This document shows positions 39,201 to 48,210 of a stretch of DNA of 64,000 nt, piece after piece (positions within the stretch are counted from its first letter, which is position 1; every line of letters begins with the position of its first letter). Under the pieces are notes generated by a model. The model saw nothing but the letters and a program-made list of their open reading frames with translations. It had not been told where the DNA came from and did no database searches. Made by a program: the position numbers and the translations under genes. The stretch covers positions 248,001 through 312,000 of the forward strand of contig WBMZ01000355.1 in NCBI GenBank assembly GCA_013400975.1. The letters are read 5' to 3'. The stretch is from Atrichornis clamosus. Taxonomy: Eukaryota > Chordata > Aves > Passeriformes > Menuridae.

Positions 39201-40480
39201 CCTGAGCAACACATTTTGATATGCATCATATCTAATTAAGGTGAGATATTCAACAAATGTAGCTGATTGTTTCAGAATTTGTTAAATGTGTAGCAAGATG
39301 GAGAATGAGGAGTTCTCTTTTTTTTTCTTTTTATTTTTAAAATTATTCCTTCCTATTGTCTCTCTAACTCATATAACGCAGCTCTCAGAAGAGAAAGGCA
39401 GGGATGTTTTTTGCCCTTATGAACAGTGATGGATGAAAAGAATGGAGAGCACAAAGCAAGATAGACTGGAGAAAGTTAAGAACAATATCACTGTGTCCCA
39501 TTTCAGGGGGAAGGTGCTTTCAATGGAATATTATACCAAACAAAGCAATTATCAGGATGTAGAATAGTCCTGAAAACAAAGGGTAGCAACAGGATCACTT
39601 TCACCTAATCTTGAACATCTCTTTCAAAACAGCAAATTAGTGCTTCTTAACCATCAAGTTATTTTTATTAACAATATAGAATATCCTGACCTTTTGCTAC
39701 CTTAAAAGAGTACATTACAGTCTTGTGAAAAATAATTCACCTAAAATATTTTAAAAAGTTTTTAGCTGAGAAAACCACAGCTACATATACATAATTCATC
39801 AGCTAGGAAAAGAATATTCTATTTAGAGTATGAGTAAAACTCATTTTTCTACATCTTCCTTATTTCTCAAGGCTAAAGAATATTTCATAGATTTATAAAA
39901 TTGCATGCTATAGGTATTCAAGACTCTAAACAGAATAAAGAAGTATACACTTGGTAGTATGCCAAGTGTACAAACTTTCTCTGTGTCTGAACAATGTCAT
40001 TTCTGAACAGACTTGCAAAGGAGGGAGGGTGGGGGGTGGGAGTGGTGGAAATGTGAGGAACCTTGTTTTACTGTTTACCCGTAAGATGCTGTGAAAAAGA
40101 GAGCTTCAGACTTCGGAACAGGTTGTGAATTCTTCACGTGGTATTGGGGCCTCCTTCCTGGTGATAAAATCTCTCAGACTGCATGTACTAGCTAATCCCT
40201 TGATTTTTTCCAGTTGTTCAACTGAAGCTGTTAACATATTAGAGCTATAACCAAGCTTTCCCTGATAGGCACCAACATTTTAAGTAGTGTGTGGCAGAGA
40301 CTTTTTATTCACCATTAAAAAATGTGCCTCATTGCAAATAAACTGTCTTGAGAATCGTATGACATTATGATTATAATTCTAAATTTTAGTAAAGCTGTTT
40401 ACACGCACGTGTCTTTGGCAGGCTGCCTTCCAGTGAGAGCGAGTTACATATGTACCAGCTCTAATGGCCCATACAGGATA
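36299..40480. other. Unique A+T-rich DNA
   Basis: No repeat family or gene is visible in 4.2 kb. The largest open frames are 60-70 codons. A guanine-rich quadruplex-type motif occurs at 40023-40040 and is listed separately. Confidence 0.5.
40023..40040 (+). other. G-quadruplex motif
   Basis: Four G-runs of three or more, separated by single-base loops: GGG-A-GGG-T-GGGGGG-T-GGG. One-base loops are the most stable type of intramolecular quadruplex in vitro. Formation in the cell is not shown by the sequence. Confidence 0.8.
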
Positions 40481-40639
40481 TTAAAAACACATAAAGAACA
40501 ATTTGAGAATCCACCTTAGGAACAGTGTGAGAATTTTCATCTCGGTTTCCTTCAGAGACTCTAATGCCAAAGGACAGATTGTTTCTTGTCAGTGTTTCAA
40601 ACTGATCTCTATTTGCAAACACAGCAAGTGATGCCAAAT

Positions 40640-41183
40640 GCAGCTCAGAACGCAAATCAAACAACTATTTATTATGCGCTATTTTGAATTGCATATGCAG
40701 GACAGCGAGGCAAGTAATGACAGAAAAAAAATTTAAAAATCATACTTGCACATCACACAAGGCATTTCCATAATATACTTCTGCACTGTATATAAATGCA
40801 AAGAAATAAAACTATTCCAATAAAATAATGAGTGCCTTATGAGTTAATTATCTTATTCACAGTGCTACACACTGGGATTTAACAGAACTTGATATACAGT
40901 GTAGACCAAAATATCAATACAGTTGTTATACAAAAATAAGAAAAGAAAAAGAGGGGGAAATCATAAATTATTTACTGAATGAAAACAGAAAAAAGAAAAT
41001 GGGAAAAACTTTTCTTTGACAAAACAGATTGGCTTGTAAGCAATGATAATAAACCCACTTATTCATTAAAAGCAGGTCCAATTTGATTCTATTTGAGTCC
41101 CAGCATGAGACTCAGAGCAGCAATTAATGCAAACATCAGTGTGGCAGTTGTTTTCTGAGTGTTCCTGTCCATCTCGGTTTTGT
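40640..41183 (-). CDS. Candidate terminal exon with 3' UTR and poly-A signal
   Basis: On the minus strand, 41183 follows a good polypyrimidine tract and acceptor (TTTTTTGCTTCAAG). One frame then reads about 30 codons to a TAG stop at 41091-41089, ending in a hydrophobic tail (TTATLMFALIAALSLMLGLK) such as GPI-signal or tail-anchored proteins have. A second frame is also open for about 38 codons to TAA and is Cys/Asn-rich; a third stops after 15. The frame therefore cannot be decided. About 420 nt of A+T-rich sequence containing TGTATATA-like words follow, then AATAAA (40673-40668, minus) with T/G-rich DNA behind it, as expected for a 3' UTR. The protein is not recognised. It lies downstream of the better exon at 48070-48168 on the same strand. 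Confidence 0.3.
40668..40673 (-). terminator. Possible polyadenylation signal AATAAA
   Basis: A canonical AATAAA on the minus strand is followed by a T/G-rich stretch (AGTTGTTTGATTTGCGTTC). It would end the candidate terminal exon. The hexamer is frequent by chance in A+T-rich DNA, so support is contextual. Confidence 0.3.
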
Positions 41184-41189
41184 CTTGAA

Positions 41190-43471
41190 GCAAAAAAGAT
41201 GAAAATTAACTGGAAAAGTTACTTAACCTGTTTCTAAGATGATCAAAATGCTGGCTAAATCAGCAAAGACTGTTTTAAGTGACATGCTACAGACACCTAT
41301 GGGTGGTGCCTGACAGACAAATGCACAGAGCAGTCTATGCCAGAATAATGCATGAGAGAGAGGGAAGAGGCATCACCAATGTACTGCAGCCAGCTAAGAT
41401 TAGAGATCTCTCAGATTAAAATGGAGAGAAAGAGAGAAGATATTCTGTTCTTTACAAAGGCCTCACCTATGGTTAACAGGTATTTCTTTAATAAAAAATA
41501 TTTTTAAAACCCAAATAATTTAACCAGGAGTGCCCTTTGTTGCTAATTAATTGCTGCAGATAGGTGCTCAGCCTGTGCGGATGCAAGAACAAAATCCCTC
41601 AGAGATGAAAAAAATAAATCAGATTAAAAAAAAAGATTACTTTGAAATTAAGAATTTCAAGAATTACCTCCAGTAGTTTACTGTTGATCAGTATCTTATT
41701 TTAAAACATCATTCTTGAATTTTTTCAAGGTTAGTTGAATTTATTTATTATTACCATTATGGTGATTGTGAGGTGGCAGTGAGTTAAAATAAATCTCTAC
41801 TGAGGCAGTTTATCCCTCCTGCTATATATTAATCATAGTGCATATGGGATTATAACCAAATGCAAAAGAAAAAAAAGGAAAATAAAAAGACTTGAATAGC
41901 TATGTGTTTCTGGATTAAATCATAATATGAGAAAATGTCTTAAAATTCAAACTGAGCTGTGCAAAAGTAAAAGACACAGTGAGCTCTGGATACAGGAACA
42001 CTTGCATATTTTTTTCCACACAGTTATGTGTGAAAAGATAAGATCTCTCCATAAAACTGTAAAATAGAGCACTTAGAAAGTCCATTTGAAAAGATTCCTC
42101 CAGGGGTCTGAGATAACTCTGGCATCTGTTCGAACAGGTAATTCTGCAAATAAGTGCCACACTTTTGTCATCCCATTGAACCAGGACAATGAGGGCCCTT
42201 GATTGCCCAAATACAAATAAAACTGTCCATTGACCTTACAGCACGTGGCAGCTACGTGAGATGTCCCTTGGAGAAGCAGTCATTTCACCTTTAGCCAAGG
42301 CAATAACTAGACCTGCAAGTTTTATCACTTCATCACAACCCCAGTGGACTGTAAATAATTTGGTAAGCTCTGGTTTGAAAGAGAGCACTTCTTAAGAAAT
42401 CTAAGGTATATATTGAGGGAAAGAGAGAGTTTATCTTCTTTGGAATTATATATAGATATACAGATAGATACATATATACATATAGGTTAAATAATGTAAG
42501 GAAAAAGGTGTTTATCTCCTATTATGTTTTATGATTTCTTAATCACAGTTTCTTTTCTATGTTGTGAATAATTACTGTTTCAAGTGAATTTCTTATATCT
42601 TTCAAATTAGATTGCTGGGTAGCTACTTGTAAACAAAGCAAAAATGAAACAAGAATAGATATCCTAGAAGTCCCCACTCTGCAATTAGCTATGCTAAAAT
42701 ACAGATATGAGAACAATCTAGATATCAAGTGTCATCTTGATATGCAGAGTTGGTTGTTGTTATTGCCAGGACACTTTTGAAAAAGTGACTAAATACACCT
42801 GCATTTATAGACTTTGTTTTTTTTCCTGTTACACCTCCCAGTTTTGTTAACTTCTTAGGGTAAATTTTTCTGGCTTTTTTGCAAGTAATCCATTGCAGGC
42901 TGACAGTCAAGGATCCTTGATTTACCCAAAACAACTCTAAAGCCAGGCACACAGAATGAAAAACCATTTGCCAGTCTATGTTCTAGTTATCAAGTCTGCA
43001 CTACAGTACTTTCAAAACTACTCAGTTAAAATTATACTGCTCAGTTTGTGAATGTGACTTATGAGTAATCTTTATTTTAATTACAATTGATGGTCCAGAA
43101 ACTTAATTCTATTTTATCATTACATATACACCTATTTTTTAAAGTTAAGTTGCTTCTGTCTTGAATCATTAAACTAAAAAATGAGTTAAACTGGAATGAT
43201 AAACTAAAATTTATGGAGTAAAACTTAAATATTTTCAAATACAAAACAAAGTTCTTAGAACCGATCAAACCATAGCAGTAGCTTGCTTTCTAAAAGCTAG
43301 AAAAGGAATTCTAACAATGTTTTGCTGTTACAGAATAGTGAGAAGTCAACTCATTTAAACACTTCACATGGGCTCTGCTGTTTTGCTCCCCGAAATGATC
43401 TACAAGGAGAAACCTCCTTTTAAAGTGACTGTTATCTTCAGATTTAAAATCTCACCAACATTATTAATTCT
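41190..43471. other. Unique A+T-rich DNA
   Basis: Nothing recognisable apart from a degenerate TA/GATA microsatellite at 42448-42486 and homopolymer A runs. Open frames do not exceed 81 codons. Confidence 0.5.
42448..42486. repeat. Degenerate (TA)n/(GATA)n microsatellite
   Basis: atatatagatatacagatagatacatatatacatatag: an imperfect alternating tract. Confidence 0.7.
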
Positions 43472-43629
43472 ACAGTGTCGATAATTTGGGTTTCATGGTT
43501 GAAGTATGTTTAATATCTGAACTAGCACAAAAAACGGTACTGAACTTCCCCGTTGAAATTAAATTATATGGTGACTTTGGCAAGACTTGTGATACTGACC
43601 CTTGAAACCCAAATTCTATCGATACAGTG
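43472..43629. repeat. Short element with inverted terminal repeats
   Basis: The left arm (43472-43494) 'acagtgtcgataatttgggtttca' matches the reverse complement of the right arm (43603-43629), which reads 'tgaaacccaaattctatcgatacagtg'. They share TCGATA, a 2-bp gap, then AATTTGGGTTTCA. The enclosed 108 bp is unique. The arrangement resembles a small non-autonomous DNA transposon (MITE) or a sequence able to fold into a long-armed hairpin. No family was recognised, and a TA or longer target duplication is not clear. Confidence 0.55.
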
Positions 43630-44510
43630 AAGCATTATCAGAACCTTTTTTTACACTTCCTTAGCTCATTCTCTCAGATCAACATGATTAATTGCTAAGT
43701 TACTTTTCTGTACCTCTTCCAACCATTTAGAGTACTTATTTCTATAGCATAACCACATGCAGTTAATATCTCTTTATTCTACTTGATTGTGGTTTAATGA
43801 GAAAAATTCTAGACATCAATCTTTGCCTTAAGTTATTTTAGTTCCAAGGTTCAAATGATCATGTTTACTCTCGTAACAATAATCTTTTAATGTGACAAAC
43901 TCAAAGCCGTTTAATAACTTTAATAAAAAAAGGTAAGACCAGAGCTGACTTGAAAGGAGTTCAGTTGTTTTCAGGCAATATTAATGGCAACATTCTCTGT
44001 ACACTAAATATCTCATTACTTGAAGGGAAGAGTAACACTAGCAATCAAGCCAAGACAACCAGATTGAGATAGAATTTGTAGATAAAAATTGTAATATATA
44101 CTGGAAAGAGTTTATGATCTAGGCTAATAAAAACAATGAAACAGGAGAAACAAGGTTAAGATTTTTATAGCAAAATGAGAACATTAAGAGCAACAAATAG
44201 ACATTATCCAATTTTACTTACAAGAAGTTTTAGCCAGGACTGGTTGGGAAAAAAAAGTTCAACTTTCCAAATGTGAAGGTTTTTCAAAATATTTTGTTCC
44301 AGTTCTGAATTAAAATAAGGGTTTTAAATATATCATAAAAATATTACTCAAATAATACTGGTGTACGCTAGTCAACTTGAAAGTATAATTTAAGACACCT
44401 ATGGCTGACGTTCATCCTGTTCCTCCTAGATGTCTTCTTTACTCTCCAGATGAAATTTTAACAGTGAGAATTCATGTCCAGTTTTTAGAAGCCTAATATC
44501 TACCAGGAAG
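43630..44510. other. Unique A+T-rich DNA
   Basis: No feature recognised. Confidence 0.5.
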
Positions 44511-44650
44511 TCATAGAATCCTAGAAAGGCTTGAGTTGGAAAGGACCTTAAAGGTAATCTCCTTCCAAACCCCCTGCCATGAGCAGGGACAGACACCTTC
44601 CACTAGACCAGGTTGCTCAGAGCCCCATTCAACCTGTCCTGGAACACTGA
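44511..44650 (-). repeat. CR1 LINE 3' end fragment
   Basis: The plus strand reads 'agtcatagaatcctagaaaggcttgagttggaaaggaccttaaaggtaatc', then 'ccccctgccatgagcagggacagacaccttccactagaccaggttgctcagagccccattcaacctgtcctgg', the complement of the CR1 tail. It is truncated after about 140 bp. Confidence 0.92.
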
Positions 44651-45254
44651 AGCTCTTGTTTGTGGGTGTTAATGAGATAGTGCCTTTCCACAGGCTCCAA
44701 CACATCTAAGCACAAACTCCATGGAAATGCCAGGCTGGAGGGGAAGCAAGAACTCAAAAGGCAGGGCAGAAGCAGCACTCAACAGCAGGTACTGGTTAGG
44801 GAGATCAGAAAAGAAGCCCAGGAGGGCAGAGGTCTCTCTCTTAGTGAGAACAAACTCCCGCTTTGGTCTCCCAACTCTGCTGCTTGCTGACACCTTTTAA
44901 CCCTTTCCCCAAGGCCCAAGATCACTTCTCCAGCTCCTGAGAGTCCCTAGTCCTTGACTGTAATGCTGCAGGATGCAAAGTACCAACAACATGCAGATCC
45001 CATTCATTTTGAGGCAATTTGTATGCCAGCTCTCCCAGAGCAGGGATTACCATATGCAGGTATGGGGAGATGGAAGGGATGGGGACAGGATCTCCACCTT
45101 TGGAAAATGTGGGGAGCTCCGGAGACACTGTGGGCCAAGCTCACCCACATCACCACAACCAGACACCCTCCTGCAGGTGCAGAGCATGCATTCAGGAGCA
45201 CCACGCTGGCACATCAACGCCACTTCGTTTTTCGCACCAAGGACTGCTATAGTC
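44651..45254. other. GC-rich block between two CR1 ends
   Basis: About 600 bp, GC-richer than nearly all of the window, with many overlapping open frames on both strands (110 and 107 codons plus; 105 and 74 codons minus). The open frames reflect scarcity of A/T-rich stop codons. On the minus strand a GGGTTAAAAGGTG word at about 44894-44906 resembles the TATA region of some LTRs. An unclassified LTR, a retroposed sequence or a host CpG-type regulatory region are all possible; none can be confirmed. Confidence 0.3.
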
Positions 45255-45345
45255 ACCACAGAACCACAGAATGGTTTGGGTTTTGATGGACTTTGAAGAT
45301 CTCCTAGTTCCAACCCTGCGGACCTAGGCAGGGACATCTTCCTTC
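45255..45345 (-). repeat. CR1 LINE 3' end fragment
   Basis: The plus strand reads 'accacagaatggtttgggttttgatggactttgaagatctcctagttccaaccctgcggacctaggcagggacatctt', the complement of a CR1 3' end. It is a second, separate 3' terminus in the same orientation as 44511-44650. Confidence 0.88.
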
Positions 45346-48069
45346 CCCTTGCCTTTGCATGCACTCCCTGGCACAGAATGCTTTGTTTTGAACTTCAGAA
45401 ACTCTGCTTCGCTAATTAGACACCTGGGACATCCAAGTTCACGTCCTCTCTCTGCACATTCAGGCCCAAAGTTCTGACCTTTTAAGGAGCTACACTGTCA
45501 GGTTGTGCATATGTGTGTGCACACAGCAGTCCATGTTGTAAACCTTTTTTGTCATGTCACCCCCAGGTTTTCTTCCTCATCCTAAGAAAACAAATAGGCT
45601 CCTACAAAATTTCTGTTTCTTAGAAATACCCCTTCAAAAATTCTTGACTTGTACTCAACCAAAGAAATAAAGCATAATGGAAAAATCTGTTATGGAGCCA
45701 TAGTTTTCTGATCCCTACTATCCAGGTCTTAACTGCAAGAAAATCTTTTGCACACATATGCTAATAGAAAATATTGCTGTGTGTTACCACCTCCAAAAGC
45801 ACATTAAGAAAACAATGTATCATTCAAATCATGTACATGGAGGAAAATAGCTAATTATTCTTCTAGGAAAAAAAAAATAAGGTGAAACTGCATAATAATT
45901 TGATTATTCAACCATTATGTAAAAAAAAAGGGCAAAACCAAAACAAGGCATGCTGTTAAATGTTATTTTGAATTTACTTTTTGATAGACCTAAATTCTGT
46001 GTTCTCCTGTTACCAAGGTATTGTACTGAAGATGTCAGTGTTGATCAGCTTCCAATCATCAATGGCACTTATTGAAATAGCATCCTGCAAGGAATAGGAT
46101 TTTTTGCATTTGCTAGAGTTTAATTCACAGAAGAAAAAAAAAATTAGGAATGAGCCCTGACTGTGGAGTAAGCCTCCAAGAAAGAAATTTTATTTTTTAT
46201 ATAAATCAATAAGTAAACATTTTACAAGGTGTTTATTGCATACTTATTGTCTTCTGGCAAAAATAAAATTCCCCTGCAAATATGCTAATAGCATGCTCAA
46301 GTAATACAAAAAAAGCTTTTCTCTAAAAACTCTGAGTTATGGCTTGAAAGCTTAAATAGCATGGACCTAAGTTGTCTTGGTTATTTTGACAGTCCTATAG
46401 GGTTGAACAAATAGCATTATAATAGATCTATACAGAAATATTTAAAATACCTTTGAGACAAAGAGAAAAAAAGACATTTTTAAAGCATTCTTTTAGTTGG
46501 TGTTACAAGACTCTACAGGGAAGAAAATATTTTCTCATTGAATACTCTGGCACTGCTTTATGAAATTTTTCAAGGTTACTGGAATAATCTATGACCATAC
46601 ATGCTTGAAGCAATGCACACTAAATCTGCTTTTAAAGCTGCTGAGTGAGCCCTACTGTGTCAGGAGTGGAATGTGTCCACTCATCCTGCCTCTGTCATCT
46701 TGGAGGAACCCTGGGAGCAAATATTCCTCTGAAGGGAGTCCCTCAGGACTAACGAAGATCCAGGCTGAAACTTTTTTATCCTCCCATAGCAATATGCAAA
46801 CAGCAGGAGAGTTCATATGATGCTCTCTTTATGGAAATATGATTAATGACAAAGAAAGTTTGACAGTAGATCTATCTGCATTTCTATTTTCCCCCTATGC
46901 ATATGATGTGAAATATATAAATCACTACTATTGAAATAACTTCCCAATGACTTGCATATTTAAATTTCTGAATTTTCACACAGCACCTTTTTAACCATTG
47001 GGAATACTTTGCAGAAAAACAAATCTCTCCCCATCCTCCCCTCAATCACAATTATAATATATTTTTGCTAATTTTCTCTAGGTGAAAAGCTTTTCCAGTT
47101 ACAAAGGAATTCAGTTGCTTAGTGGATTGGTGGCTGTACTACACAGCATAAGACATATTAAAGATATAATAAAGCAGCCCATTTAGAAAGTCTGACTACA
47201 TCAAAGACAGCAAGGAAAAGAGGAAGCCATCATTACCAGACTAATGATGTAACTTTATAACATTACATTGAAGTTTTTCCCCCAGTCTAAATTTGAGTTT
47301 ATAAAAGAGGAATTAGTTCAATTTTGAAAATGGTTTGTATGTTAATGGAGGCAAAATAGGAATGCAGGTCTGCTAACTAAATGCTTTCTATATTTAGAAC
47401 AGAAGGTAATTGCCTTGATATCCCCCAATTATCATTACTGCAAATTCTAAAACTATTTAAGTTTTGCTGAGGGAGAAAGAAGGCAGAAGATACTTACCTA
47501 TAAGGGCTTCCAGAAAACAGCTGGTTAAATACAGTTCAATTTTATGAGAGAATAATATTGAAAGACAGTACTGACCATTTTTACATATCTATATCTTTTT
47601 TAAATAAAAGGGATCCATGCTGCAGCACAGTTTCAACAAGTACCATGAAACAAAATTCCCAAACGTTATAAAACCTTAACATGTTATTACATCCTCATTG
47701 GTACCACACTAGAAAAAAACATACAAGCAGCAAAGAATGAGCGGTTCTTTAAGAGCCTAATATGGTCCTAGCAAAAATAATGCAGCACAGCAACAAGTTC
47801 ACTGGAGTGCTCCCTTAACACAGACACACCAGATCTACAGCTGTTTATCTTGGGAAGAAAAACAATCAAAAGAGGACATAAAGACTTTTGAAAGGATCGT
47901 CTCTCTGGTACTTAATAATATGCAAAGTATTGAAGGATTCTCGCATGAAATCAGAAATAGCAATAGGTCGTTTTTCATGGTATTTAAAATAGCTAAGCAG
48001 ACACACAACAGGACGCCAGCAGGCAGCTTGCACGAGACATAAGGCTTTATATTCCCACTAGGAACGTAC
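45346..48069. other. Unique A+T-rich DNA
   Basis: No repeat or gene is firmly visible. On the minus strand a strong donor-like GTAAGTATC stands at 47487-47495 behind a short open stretch, and a pyrimidine-rich acceptor-like run (CTTTCTCCCTCAG) follows it, but no coherent exon could be delimited. Confidence 0.4.
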
Positions 48070-48168
48070 CTTCTCTGCTTTTGCTTTCCTGGCGTTATGC
48101 ACAAACCTGCGTCCCAGCTTCTTGGCATACCAGATAGAGGCAAACATTGTAGTGATGAAGATTTCAGT
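48070..48168 (-). CDS. Candidate internal protein-coding exon, 99 bp
   Basis: On the minus strand the stretch is flanked by an acceptor (GCATATTCAG|ACTG, at 48169-48170) and a consensus donor (GAAG|GTACGT, at 48064-48069). Its 99 nt are an exact multiple of three. The first frame reads 33 codons without a stop. Residues 3-14 are hydrophobic (IFITTMFASIWY), and from there a dense basic segment follows (AKKLGRRFVH, then RKAKAEK), the pattern of a membrane segment with positive residues on the cytosolic side. A second frame is also open but its composition is less protein-like. Codons and splice sites fit a real exon. The acceptor region carries (TG)7 and T14 tracts. I could not identify the protein, and no neighbouring exon is certain, so this stays a candidate. 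Confidence 0.45.
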
Positions 48169-48180
48169 CTGAATATGCAG

Positions 48181-48210
48181 CACACACACACACACCAAAA
48201 AAAAAAAAAA
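48181..48210. repeat. (CA)n microsatellite with A14 run
   Basis: Eight CA-type units followed by fourteen A. On the minus strand it reads T14 GG (TG)n and ends 12 nt before the acceptor AG of the candidate exon 48070-48168, so it would be that intron's polypyrimidine region. Confidence 0.85.

Noticed and set aside
44954..45364. Several overlapping open frames of 100-110 codons on both strands
   Set aside because: GC-rich sequence has few stop codons; no frame shows recognisable motifs.
47487..47530. Short minus-strand exon before GTAAGTATC
   Set aside because: A strong donor-like word, but only a 23-nt stretch after a weak acceptor; no frame continuity with the neighbouring exon can be shown.
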